A stretch of DNA of 64,000 bases from G032773895 sp965248935. Lineage in GTDB: Bacteria > Pseudomonadota > Gammaproteobacteria > Pseudomonadales > Cellvibrionaceae. Both the position numbers and the translations under genes were made by a program. Below are positions 1 through 7,564 of this stretch, one piece after another. The notes below the pieces were generated by a model. That model was given only the letters and a program-made list of their open reading frames with translations, made no database searches and was not told the origin of the DNA. How positions within the stretch are numbered: position 1 is the stretch's first letter; the number at the start of each line of letters is the position of its first letter. Location: NCBI GenBank assembly GCA_965248935.1, contig OZ252214.1, forward strand, positions 4,526,001-4,590,000, in the 5' to 3' direction.

Positions 1-1
1 C

Positions 2-76
2 AGTAAAACAGAAACCTTAGTCTTCAACCGCACTATTGGCTTGCGCGATAGTTGGGCCAAAATAGAAAATAAATAA
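2..76 (+). CDS. glnS: Glutaminyl-tRNA synthetase, C-terminal end only
   Basis: Reading from base 2 gives 24 codons that end ETLVFNRTIGLRDSWAKIENK and a TAA stop. The VFNRT-x-GLRD-x-WAK ending is the well-known C-terminus of bacterial GlnRS, which charges tRNA-Gln in the cytoplasm. The rest of the gene lies before the window. It sits 49 bases upstream of cysS in the same orientation; glnS-cysS neighbourhood is common in gammaproteobacteria. Only the extreme C-terminus is visible, so activity cannot be judged. Confidence 0.85.
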   Translation, partial: SKTETLVFNRTIGLRDSWAKIENK

Positions 77-125
77 ACAATAATAATGTGCATAAATTAA
101 TTAAAGTATTAAATAAGGTTTATAC

Positions 126-1541
126 ATGAGCGATATTGCCGCCGCAGAATTTACGCTATACAACACCATGTCTGGGAAAAAAGAAGTATTTAAACCGCTT
201 CAACCGGGCAAAATAAATATGTATGTCTGCGGCATAACAGTGTATGACTACTGCCATATTGGCCACGCTCGTGTATTGGTTGCTTTTGACGTTATTACTC
301 GTTATTTGCGCGCGCAGGGGTGGGACGTTAACTATATTCGCAATGTTACCGATGTGGATGACAAAATACTGAGCCGCGCCAAAGAAAATGGTGAAGCCTT
401 TTTGGATTTGGTTCAGCGTTTTATCCATGCCATGGTGGAAGATGAAACCAAGCTGGGTATTTTAAGGCCAGATTATGAACCCCGCGCGACAGCGCACATG
501 GATAATATTTTGTCTTTGATCCAAACCCTAGTGGACAAAGACTATGCCTATAAAGCGGCTAATGGCGATGTTTACTATCGAGTATCCAAATTCGACAATT
601 ATGGCAAGCTCACCAATAAAAACCCTGAAGAACTTTTAGCAGGCGCACGAATTTCTGTTGACGAGGCAAAAGAAGACCCAAGAGACTTTGTTTTGTGGAA
701 AGCCGCAAAAGAGGGCGAAGCCTCCTGGGAATCGCCCTGGGGAGACGGTCGCCCCGGTTGGCATATTGAATGTTCTGCAATGTGTAAAGCCAGCTTAGGG
801 GATACCCTGGATATTCATGGCGGTGGACCAGACCTGCCATTTCCTCACCATGAAAACGAAATTGCACAAAGTGAAGCCGCCAATGGTTGTCAGTTTTCTA
901 ACTACTGGATGCACGCGGCAGCGTTGCGGGTAGACGGCGAGAAAATGTCAAAATCCCTTAATAATTTTTTCACTATTCGTGATGTATTGGAAAATTACCA
1001 CCCCGAAGTGGTTCGCTTTTTACTGGTAAATAGCCACTACCGAAGCCCGATAAATTATTCGGAAGACAACTTAATTGAAGCCAAGTCGGGGTTGGAGCGC
1101 TTCTATACCGCATTGCGCGGATACGATCATGTAGAACCTGTTTCCTGGGAAGAAGTTAAGCAATCGGATGTGGGTAAACGCTACATTGAAGCAATGAACG
1201 ACGACTTTAATTCAAGCATTGCTTTGGCCTGCATGTATGAGCTTGTAAGGGAAATTAATTCGCTTTCTGATAATAACCCCGAACTGGCAGAACAAAAAGT
1301 GGCCCAATTAAAAGCATTAGGTGGTCCGTTGGGGATTCTTCAGTACACAGCGGATAATGTACTTCAAGCCAGTATTGGCGATGAGATTAGCGCCGAACAG
1401 GTTGAAGCGCTAATCGCTGAGCGGCAGCAATCCAAATTAGATAAAAACTGGGGGCGGGCAGATCAAATTCGTGAGCAACTCACTGCTGCAAGTATTATCT
1501 TAGAAGATTCCAAGGAGGGCACCACATGGCGTCGAGGCTAA
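126..1541 (+). CDS. cysS: Cysteinyl-tRNA synthetase
   Basis: Class I aminoacyl-tRNA synthetase that attaches cysteine to tRNA-Cys in the cytoplasm. The 471-aa product has normal family length. The HIGH signature (HIGHAR, residues 44-49) follows the zinc-ligand cysteine of MYVCGITVYD. The second nucleotide-binding signature KMSKS is near residues 273-277 (GEKMSKSLNNFF), and the zinc-site segment WHIECSAM is near residue 210. The C-terminal helical anticodon-binding part is intact. The start ATG has a weak AAGG upstream. Its last 16 bases overlap the small lipoprotein gene that follows, so the two are probably co-transcribed. Identification is firm. Confidence 0.98.
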   Translation: MSDIAAAEFTLYNTMSGKKEVFKPLQPGKINMYVCGITVYDYCHIGHARVLVAFDVITRYLRAQGWDVNYIRNVTDVDDKILSRAKENGEAFLDLVQRFIHAMVEDETKLGILRPDYEPRATAHMDNILSLIQTLVDKDYAYKAANGDVYYRVSKFDNYGKLTNKNPEELLAGARISVDEAKEDPRDFVLWKAAKEGEASWESPWGDGRPGWHIECSAMCKASLGDTLDIHGGGPDLPFPHHENEIAQSEAANGCQFSNYWMHAAALRVDGEKMSKSLNNFFTIRDVLENYHPEVVRFLLVNSHYRSPINYSEDNLIEAKSGLERFYTALRGYDHVEPVSWEEVKQSDVGKRYIEAMNDDFNSSIALACMYELVREINSLSDNNPELAEQKVAQLKALGGPLGILQYTADNVLQASIGDEISAEQVEALIAERQQSKLDKNWGRADQIREQLTAASIILEDSKEGTTWRRG

Positions 1542-1717
1542 TACTTGCTTCTTTATTTGTTTTTTGTGGAATGGCCTGTAGTGAAAAAGACGTGCCTAAA
1601 ATGTCCCAAGAGTGGTGCGACGCTATGTTAGATAAACCAAATAGCGAATGGACCGAAGAAGACTTTCGAGCCTTTGCTGCGGATTGTCTGTATAACGATG
1701 ATAAGCACACTAAATAG
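1526..1717 (+). CDS. Small DUF3012-like lipoprotein
   Basis: A 63-aa secreted protein. It has a short hydrophobic leader ending GMAC, which can serve as a lipobox, so it is probably anchored by lipid modification of that cysteine. The mature part contains two further cysteines in the pattern EWC-x2-M...DWxxEDFRAFAADC, which resembles the small DUF3012 family of uncharacterised lipoproteins. The start is supported by a strong AAGGAGGG ribosome-binding site. The gene begins inside the 3' end of cysS, which suggests translational coupling. Function is unknown; the family assignment is from memory of the motif. Confidence 0.72.
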   Translation: MASRLILASLFVFCGMACSEKDVPKMSQEWCDAMLDKPNSEWTEEDFRAFAADCLYNDDKHTK

Positions 1718-1729
1718 ATACATTTAACC

Positions 1730-2539
1730 GTGAATTCAGCCAACCAATTAGTACATGTTTTTGGGCGTATTCGTTCAAATCGAATGTTTGAAATCTTTGT
1801 TGTTTCAGTCATTATCTTTTCAGCCGTTGTTGTTGGCGTTAAAACCTACGATATTCCTGAATTCCTCTCCAGCGCAGTCTACTTTCTGGACGGAATGATT
1901 ACGGTTATCTTTCTTGTTGAAATCACTATTCGTTTTTTAGGTGAAGAGAATAAACGCCACTTTTTTAAAAGCGGGTGGAATATCTTTGATGTCACTATTG
2001 TTTTTGTCAGTTTAATTCCAATAGAAAACAGTGAATTAGCCATTATTGGTCGGCTAATTCGTATATTTCGTGTCTTGCGCATGGTTTCCATTATTCCAGA
2101 ACTGCGTATGTTGATTGCGTCTTTACTTAAGGCGTTGCCACAATTATTTTATGTTGTCATGTTGATGTTTATTATCTTTTACATCTACGCTGCGGTAGGC
2201 AGTACTTTTTTTGGTGACATTAACCCGACTTTATGGGGCGATATAGCGGTTAGCCTGCTCACCTTATTCCGTGTTATGACCTTCGAAGACTGGACAGACG
2301 TTATGTACGAAACTATGGCTGTTTACCGTTTTAGTTGGGCCTACTTTATTACCTTTATTTTCTTCACTGCATTTGCCTTTCTAAATATGATTATCGGCAT
2401 TGTTGTGAACGTGATGGAACAGGAACACCGCGACCATATGCAAGATGAATTTGATAACGAACACCAAGAGCTTGAAGCCATACGGGCGGAACTGGCAGAG
2501 ATTAAATCGCTTATAAAGAAAAATACGAATAGCACATAA
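1730..2539 (+). CDS. Voltage-gated cation (sodium) channel, NaChBac-like
   Basis: 269-aa single-domain ion channel with six predicted membrane helices in the inner membrane. The S4 voltage sensor carries regularly spaced arginines (GRLIRIFRVLRM, about residues 107-118). The pore has TFEDW at residues 184-188, matching the T-x-E-x-W selectivity filter of tetrameric bacterial sodium channels. The C-terminus (about 230-265) is acidic, charged and helical, as in the tetramerising coiled coil of this family. The start is a GTG with no clear Shine-Dalgarno sequence. The N-terminus before S1 would be too short if a later ATG were used. It follows the cysS-lipoprotein pair by 12 bases. Sodium selectivity is inferred from the filter. 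Confidence 0.88.
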   Translation: MNSANQLVHVFGRIRSNRMFEIFVVSVIIFSAVVVGVKTYDIPEFLSSAVYFLDGMITVIFLVEITIRFLGEENKRHFFKSGWNIFDVTIVFVSLIPIENSELAIIGRLIRIFRVLRMVSIIPELRMLIASLLKALPQLFYVVMLMFIIFYIYAAVGSTFFGDINPTLWGDIAVSLLTLFRVMTFEDWTDVMYETMAVYRFSWAYFITFIFFTAFAFLNMIIGIVVNVMEQEHRDHMQDEFDNEHQELEAIRAELAEIKSLIKKNTNST

Positions 2540-2557
2540 CCGACAAAAGAGGGTAGT

Positions 2558-3145
2558 ATTATCTTTAGCGCCGAGACTATTGCCACAGCCAAAGAACATA
2601 TTTATCGTTTTTTGCTGGAGACTCCGGAATCCCGTGAATACGATCTTATTCGCAAGGTGTGTTTGGCTTCGGTATTTTCCTGGTCGAGTGACCCCTTATT
2701 AGGTCTATTTCAAAAACACTTTTTCCTTCACCACTGCCTTTATTCTCTTAAACGAGACCTTCAAGCGGAAGGGAAAAGCCTAGATATATCCCCTATTAAA
2801 ATACAATTATATTCGTTTCTTGAACCTTGTTCTCAAGAAGTTTCCTCTTCTTCATCCACTGAACTGGAAAACTATTATGCTGATTGGGCTCACTTTAAAA
2901 CGGCGACTACAGAGAATATAAGCGAATTAATGGCCCAGTTTTGGCTAGGCTTTCATGCCCAGGATAAAAGAGGCGAAGCCTTGGACGTGCTTGGGTTAAA
3001 ACCAACGGCGACCTGGAATGACATTAAAAATACATATCAGAAATTAATTGCTACTGCTCACCCTGATAAAGGAGGAGTGGCGGAAGAGTTTCATCAGCTT
3101 CGTGCAGCGTATGAAACACTGAGTATAACGGAGAAACCCCGGTAA
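2558..3145 (+). CDS. DnaJ-related protein with C-terminal J domain
   Basis: The N-terminal part (…FLLETPESREYDLIRKV, then LFQKHFFLHHCLYSL) resembles the DNAJ-related domain. The C-terminus is a J domain with LGLKPTATWNDIKNTYQKL and the HPD triad (TAHPDKGG), which stimulates the ATPase of an Hsp70 partner. No ATG is available. The TTG at 2612 would begin inside the conserved N-terminal helix. The frame is open back to the channel stop, and GAGGG at 2549-2553 precedes ATT (2558) and ATC (2561), so a rare initiator codon is likely. The start given is therefore an inference. It is tightly linked to the channel gene. Confidence 0.8.
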   Translation: MIFSAETIATAKEHIYRFLLETPESREYDLIRKVCLASVFSWSSDPLLGLFQKHFFLHHCLYSLKRDLQAEGKSLDISPIKIQLYSFLEPCSQEVSSSSSTELENYYADWAHFKTATTENISELMAQFWLGFHAQDKRGEALDVLGLKPTATWNDIKNTYQKLIATAHPDKGGVAEEFHQLRAAYETLSITEKPR

Positions 3146-3205
3146 TTTTTACGCTTTCTATTTTAGAAACTGTTAACAGGCCCTAACTCAATAGGCAGGT
3201 ATTGT

Positions 3206-3478
3206 ATGGACTGGAAAATATTTTTTACTATCTTTATTTCGGTTTTTATTGCAGAACTTGGGGATAAAACTCAAATTGCGACTATGTTATTTGCCTCCGA
3301 TAAGGATGTGAATAAATACATGGTATTTATCGCAGCCTCCGCTGCATTAATCGTTGCATCGGCTGTGGGTGTCTTGGCGGGTAGCCTATTTTCGGCGTAT
3401 ATAAACGAAAAATACCTTCACTATATTGCCGGTATTGGGTTTATTGCTATTGGTATAGTGACCTTATATAACGCCTAA
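3206..3478 (+). CDS. Half-size TMEM165/GDT1 family membrane transporter
   Basis: 90-aa membrane protein carrying the family signature E-x-G-D-K-T (AELGDKTQIATML, residues 16-28) and three predicted helices. GDT1/UPF0016 proteins are cation/proton exchangers, mainly for Mn2+ or Ca2+, in the inner membrane. Many bacterial members have two such halves in one chain; this one has a single half and presumably works as a homo-oligomer or with another half encoded elsewhere. It stands apart from the upstream gene by 60 bases that contain a copy of the TTAACAGGCCCTA motif, and 4 bases separate it from the next gene. Confidence 0.85.
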   Translation: MDWKIFFTIFISVFIAELGDKTQIATMLFASDKDVNKYMVFIAASAALIVASAVGVLAGSLFSAYINEKYLHYIAGIGFIAIGIVTLYNA

Positions 3479-3482
3479 AATT

Positions 3483-4256
3483 ATGAATATTGTAAAACCT
3501 ATTCTTTATTTTTATCGTTTTTTTAAACCTATCAAGCCGTTATTAAATTGGATTGCAAGGTTTTGTGCGTGCAGTCTTTTCTCTTTACCATGTTATGCAG
3601 ACAACATTGACCTTCCTGCGAGTAAAAGATCCATTGCCGCAGAAAAACGGGTTTTATTAAGGCTAACCGCCGAGATAAAAAAAATAGGCTCTCTTCCCGG
3701 TTCTCCCGTATTTATACGCATATTTAAAGACCCTGGGATATTGGAGCTTTGGGTAAAAAATAATAAAAATCAATTTTCACTTTTCAAGACTTACGAAATT
3801 TGCACATTTTCGGGGGTGTTGGGGCCAAAAACTAAGCGAGGGGATAAGCAAGCCCCCGAAGGTTTTTATTATGTTACAGCAAAGAGGTTAAACCCTTGGA
3901 GCCGCTACCATCTCTCTTTTAATTTGGGTTATCCAAACCCCTATGATCGCTACCATGGCCGAACGGGAAGTGCTTTGATGGTACATGGAGAATGTGTTTC
4001 CATTGGCTGTTATGCGATGACCAACCCCTATATAGACGAAATTTATACGCTTGTTTCCCATGCGTTAAAAAACGGGCAACCTTTTGTTCGGGTGCATATT
4101 TTCCCGTTTGAGATGACAGATGAAAACCTCGCTCGGTATAAAACCCATCAATGGCATTCTTTTTGGGTAAACTTAAAAGAGGGGTATGATTTTTTTGAAA
4201 AATACCATACGCCTCCCAATGTGGAAGTGAGCCGAGGCGTTTATACATTTGAATAG
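3483..4256 (+). CDS. L,D-transpeptidase (YkuD) family protein, YafK/DpaA-like
   Basis: 257-aa periplasmic protein. An N-terminal hydrophobic segment (to about residue 40, ending SLPCYA) looks like a signal peptide. The YkuD catalytic motif is clear: HGECVSIGCYAMT, with the nucleophile cysteine near residue 176. The SIGCYAMT form is the one found in E. coli YafK (DpaA/LdtF), an amidase-like enzyme that removes Lpp from peptidoglycan rather than making cross-links. The sequence suggests action on peptidoglycan peptides; which of these reactions it performs is not decided. It starts 4 bases after the GDT1 gene and probably shares its transcript. Confidence 0.85.
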   Translation: MNIVKPILYFYRFFKPIKPLLNWIARFCACSLFSLPCYADNIDLPASKRSIAAEKRVLLRLTAEIKKIGSLPGSPVFIRIFKDPGILELWVKNNKNQFSLFKTYEICTFSGVLGPKTKRGDKQAPEGFYYVTAKRLNPWSRYHLSFNLGYPNPYDRYHGRTGSALMVHGECVSIGCYAMTNPYIDEIYTLVSHALKNGQPFVRVHIFPFEMTDENLARYKTHQWHSFWVNLKEGYDFFEKYHTPPNVEVSRGVYTFE

Positions 4257-4375
4257 TTTTACCTCTTCTGGGCCGGGGGTTCATTGGTTTCTGCCCACTC
4301 CGGTTATATTTTCAGGTTTGAAAACGGTGGAAAGCCCTTAGTATCAGAATAGTTGTCTGTTCTTTGATTTACCAT

Positions 4376-4399
4376 AAAAGTATTATATATAATACTTTT
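4376..4399. promoter_or_regulatory. 24-bp perfect palindrome upstream of hipBA, probable operator
   Basis: The 24 bases are a perfect inverted repeat (half-site AAAAGTATTATA). A TATAAT box stands at 4415-4420, so the palindrome covers the place where the -35 element would be. This fits a binding site for the adjacent HipB regulator, which typically autorepresses its operon. Confidence 0.65.
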
Positions 4400-4456
4400 T
4401 TGCCTTTTTCACTGTATAATGTCTATTATAATAAATATTTATCCTTTGAAGCCAAT

Positions 4457-4741
4457 ATGAACAATACACTTCCAGAACTGGGGCGAGCCTTAAAAGTATC
4501 GAGAAAGGCGTATCGAAAAGTGACAGGCAAAGCGGAAACTGTCGAGAAGGCGGCTTCACGTATCGGTGTCTCTCGAAGTACTTACTTGGCGATGGAGAAG
4601 GGCCTGCTTTCAGTGAGCTTTGGCCGTTATTACGCCGCGTCTCTGATCTACGGTGGAAGCGAAAAATTTGAACACTTGTTTACTGAAGAGGAAGAAGCCA
4701 GTGACTTGCTGGCTGGCTGGCCCGGTGAGCGGGACCAATGA
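4457..4741 (+). CDS. hipB: HipB-like antitoxin / XRE-type regulator
   Basis: 94-aa DNA-binding protein. A helix-turn-helix segment lies at VEKAASRIGVSRSTYLAMEKG (about residues 30-50). HipB proteins bind and neutralise the HipA kinase and repress their own promoter. The ATG at 4457 is preferred because upstream in-frame codons are low-complexity AT-rich sequence containing the palindrome and TATAAT box. The stop codon overlaps the hipA start (ATGA), the usual arrangement of a toxin-antitoxin operon. Confidence 0.85.
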   Translation: MNNTLPELGRALKVSRKAYRKVTGKAETVEKAASRIGVSRSTYLAMEKGLLSVSFGRYYAASLIYGGSEKFEHLFTEEEEASDLLAGWPGERDQ

Positions 4742-5913
4742 GCAATAAAACTCACTACAGACAGGTTTGGCTGGCCTTAGAGCATGAGCCAATTCTATGT
4801 GGACGCTTGGCGATAGAGCAGACGGCTAAGCTAACCATTGTCCGCACTGCCTTTGAATACGCCCCTAGCTACCTTAATCGCAACAAAGCATTCCCTCTAG
4901 ACCCGATACACCTACCTCTCAACTCGGAAAGAAAATTATCAAAAGGGTTATTTGGTGTATTTAAGGATTCATTGCCAGATCGCTGGGGGCGCTATATACG
5001 TCACAAACAAGCGGGAATATCTGTTGTCGATGATATTGCACATATGGATGCGCGCAGGGGAGGGGGCATAGGTGCGGTCTTGTATTCATTGCCAGAAGAA
5101 GCACCTCCACAAACAGAAAATGGTGTCCCCTGGGTTAATATCAGTAAGGCTTTATCGGGCCAACAGCCGGCAGGCATTGAAGATATTCTACTCCTTCCCG
5201 AGGTTGCGCAACATGGAAGCAGTGCAGGAGGTGCAAGACCTAAATTGATTGCTCAGTTGGATGACAATACACCCGTTATTCTTAAATTTAATGCTGCCCA
5301 GGATAGATATGATGTTGTCTCCGCAGAAGTGAAAGCGATGCGCTTAGCGGCGGATATGGGCATTCCGGTTCCCGATGTTCATTTTATAGAAACCTCGGAA
5401 ATGCATTCCATTGCTGTAGAGCGGTTTGATGTCACGAATATTAATGCCACTAATGTTAACGCCGCTAATGTTAACGTAATGAGTATGGGGGGCAGGGCGC
5501 ATATGCTTAGCTTCGCTACTGTGTTAAAGGACCCGGAGTCGGCAAGTTGGTCTGACTTAGTGATGATAGTAAAAAAGTTTTCCAGTGAACCTAAGGCTGA
5601 CTTACAGCATCTTTATAAACGAATGGTCTTTGATGCCTTTGTCCACAATACGGACAACCACCTGCGAAATTTTTGCCTTTTAAATAATGGGGAAGGTTGG
5701 AGATTAAGTCCCTCGTATGATGTTGTTCCCCACCCAAAAGAAGGGCAATATCATTTTTTATCGTTTGACTATTCTGCCGTACCTCCCACTGATATTAAAG
5801 GGTTTACTTCTTTTGCTAAAGTATTTAATGTTGCCCAGAATACGGCTGAAGAGTGGTGTAGTAGGCTTTTAAGTCGTAAATTAAGTCGTAAATTAAGTCG
5901 TAAATTCGAATAA
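4738..5913 (+). CDS. hipA: HipA-like serine/threonine kinase toxin
   Basis: 391-aa HipA-family kinase. The N-terminal subdomain has FGVFKDSLPDRWGR (about residues 80-93). The kinase core has a catalytic loop HNTDNHLRNF (about residue 303) followed by LSPSYDVVPHP. Known HipA toxins phosphorylate aminoacyl-tRNA synthetases such as GltX and cause growth arrest. Two oddities are visible: an Asn-rich low-complexity insert (NINATNVNAANVNV, about residues 233-246), and a C-terminus made of three tandem LSRK units from a 12-bp repeat. The last 130 bases are duplicated 1.2 kb downstream. Confidence 0.92.
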   Translation: MSNKTHYRQVWLALEHEPILCGRLAIEQTAKLTIVRTAFEYAPSYLNRNKAFPLDPIHLPLNSERKLSKGLFGVFKDSLPDRWGRYIRHKQAGISVVDDIAHMDARRGGGIGAVLYSLPEEAPPQTENGVPWVNISKALSGQQPAGIEDILLLPEVAQHGSSAGGARPKLIAQLDDNTPVILKFNAAQDRYDVVSAEVKAMRLAADMGIPVPDVHFIETSEMHSIAVERFDVTNINATNVNAANVNVMSMGGRAHMLSFATVLKDPESASWSDLVMIVKKFSSEPKADLQHLYKRMVFDAFVHNTDNHLRNFCLLNNGEGWRLSPSYDVVPHPKEGQYHFLSFDYSAVPPTDIKGFTSFAKVFNVAQNTAEEWCSRLLSRKLSRKLSRKFE

Positions 5914-5939
5914 GCCGTATGACTACACAGGGAGTCAAT

Positions 5940-6017
5940 ATGTCATCCAAAGAACATTTAATCATAATCAATAAAATCACGCATGGCAAAGCGCTTATTC
6001 TTTTTGAGCAACTATGA
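5940..6017 (+). pseudogene. Truncated 5' copy of the downstream small-protein gene
   Basis: ATG with the same leader (GACTACACAGGGAGTCAAT) and first codons (MSxKEH) as the gene at 7181, but it diverges after six codons and stops after 25. It appears to be the broken first copy left by the duplication or insertion event between 5.8 and 7.2 kb. It is unlikely to be a functional gene. Confidence 0.6.
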
Positions 6018-6085
6018 TAACCCAAAACTTTTTAGACAAAATCTAATTATTGGTATGCCAAATAGGGTTTCCGATAATCTATTAG

Positions 6086-6610
6086 CTATGGCCATTCAAA
6101 ATCAAACTCAAGACATTCTGTATTGCTTGTATATTCACAATTTCCATAACTAGCCAGTTCTTTCTTTAGAGCTTCTAGATTCAAGCCAAATGGAAACCAC
6201 CCGGTATACACTGTATGTGTTTCTGACGGGCCTATAATAAGCACCTTGTGACCTTCAATTTTTATTTTTCTAATTTTGTCAAAAGTAATTTTTTTTTCGT
6301 AAATGGGGAATATACTAATGTTAAGCGAATTTAAGCTGTTAGATAGATTTACCTGATACCAGGAGGGGATTAAAGTAATAATAGTAAAGATAAATACAGG
6401 TAGAATACTCCAATGGGACTGCTTTCTCAAAAGCAGCAATCCAGAGAAAATACTGCTCGCCAGAAAAACAACTTGTAGAGATAGCGGTACAGTGAATATC
6501 GCATCTAGATGATGAAACTCAGGCAAAAACCACCATAAACTATTGAATATAGTGCCAGTAAGCAGCCCAAGCATCAGGGCTGTTATTATAAACAGACGAA
6601 TAATTTGCAT
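6086..6610 (-). CDS. Membrane protein of unknown function
   Basis: 174-aa protein with about three predicted membrane helices in the first 90 residues. A hydrophilic C-terminal half (ITFDKIRKIKIEGHKVLIIG...) has a beta-strand-rich look. I do not recognise the family. It lies on the minus strand 23 bases after a 5'-truncated gene in the same orientation, and both lie between the two copies of the hipA 3' end. The pair therefore arrived as a block. By analogy with the rest of the window it could be an immunity protein for a toxin fragment, but nothing in the sequence proves this. Confidence 0.55.
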   Translation of the reverse strand: MQIIRLFIITALMLGLLTGTIFNSLWWFLPEFHHLDAIFTVPLSLQVVFLASSIFSGLLLLRKQSHWSILPVFIFTIITLIPSWYQVNLSNSLNSLNISIFPIYEKKITFDKIRKIKIEGHKVLIIGPSETHTVYTGWFPFGLNLEALKKELASYGNCEYTSNTECLEFDFEWP

Positions 6611-6633
6611 AACAGAACTCTTTGCTTTACAGC

Positions 6634-6966
6634 TTAATAAGTAAAACCAATACCCGTAACATTCGTTTCGTTCTTATTTGAAGCTTGTGAAATAACGATG
6701 TCGTTATCTAGCATTAGCATTACTGAATCACTCCCATCCAAATAGACTGCTGAATCTAGACCAAGGTGAAGTGCGACCCCTTTAAAGCCTGAAATATTAA
6801 TACCAAAGTCGTCTCCAATTTTGTAGTTGTTAGCGGGTGAAGGGTTTGCTGCTAGAGTTGAACAAAAATACCATTTCCTAAGAATGCTGGTAAATTCAGC
6901 TTTAGACAGACTCCCAGGGAAATACATCAATGTGGCAGTAATCGAAACTAGCGTACCATGAAGAGG
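6634..6966 (-). pseudogene. 5'-truncated C-terminal fragment, possibly NAGPA/phosphodiester-glycosidase-like
   Basis: The frame is open from the junction with the duplicated hipA sequence (about 6966) down to a TAA at 6634 and lacks a proper start. The internal TTG/ATG near 6927 are unlikely starts, because coding continues upstream (HGTLVSITATLMYFPGSLSK). The ending GLDSAVYLDGSDSVMLML...GIGFTY resembles the conserved LDG-G/S-S segment of phosphodiester glycosidase (NAGPA) domains, which also occur at the ends of polymorphic toxins. I infer the 3' end of a longer gene whose front part was lost. Domain identity is tentative. Confidence 0.45.
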
Positions 6967-6969
6967 CTG

Positions 6970-7100
6970 TGATATTTAAGGGGTTTACTTCTTTTGCTAA
7001 AGTATTTATTGTTACCCAGAATACGGCTGAAGAGTGGTGCAGTAGGCTGCTTTTAAGTCGTAAATTAAGTCGTAAATTAAGCCGTAAATTTGAAATTTGA
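6970..7100 (+). pseudogene. Duplicated 3' end of hipA
   Basis: Bases here repeat hipA 5788-5913 with a few substitutions, including the LSRK tandem repeat, and end KFEI and TGA. There is no start and no kinase core. Together with the repeated leader at 7160-7198 it forms the right-hand member of a direct repeat whose left-hand member is 5788-5958. Confidence 0.8.
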
Positions 7101-7180
7101 TGCAAAACATAAGGTTGATTTAGATGTTTTACGCGCCAACATTCAACTATCGGATTCACATGACTACACAGGGAGTCAAT

Positions 7181-7534
7181 ATGTCAGCCAAAGAACATAT
7201 CGCTAAAGAAGAGCATTCCACTAAAGAAGAACATATCGCTGAAGAACAGACCACTAAAAAACTTTCCATCTCCATTGCCGACGACGCTGTTTGGATTATT
7301 AATTTAAAAAAAGACGATTCGGATTACTCTCCCGAATTGGTTTCCCCCAGCAAAAGCCGTCGTGTAGCACTGCCGGAGGGTGTGCGTGAATTTATTATTA
7401 ATATCGATGTTGCCGCTGCACCGGGCACTGAGTTTGAAATTAAATACGATGGCAAATCGGTTGTGAAAAGCCAAACCGGACCCTCGGGAGGAGCCTTAGG
7501 CGATACTATTTTAGATTTGGATTTACTCGGTTAA
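7181..7534 (+). CDS. Small acidic protein of unknown function
   Basis: 117-aa soluble protein. It starts at an ATG preceded by GGGAG with 5-base spacing, which favours it over upstream starts. The N-terminus has a degenerate repeat (KEHIAKEEHSTKEEHIAEE), and the rest is a compact beta-rich domain (LSISIADDAVWIINLKK...). No signal peptide and no recognised family. It is 30 bases upstream of a secreted protein gene in the same orientation and probably co-transcribed with it. The same leader and first codons occur in truncated form at 5940. Confidence 0.65.
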   Translation: MSAKEHIAKEEHSTKEEHIAEEQTTKKLSISIADDAVWIINLKKDDSDYSPELVSPSKSRRVALPEGVREFIINIDVAAAPGTEFEIKYDGKSVVKSQTGPSGGALGDTILDLDLLG

Positions 7535-7564
7535 ATACGGACTTTATTTGGGGGAAGAATCACT

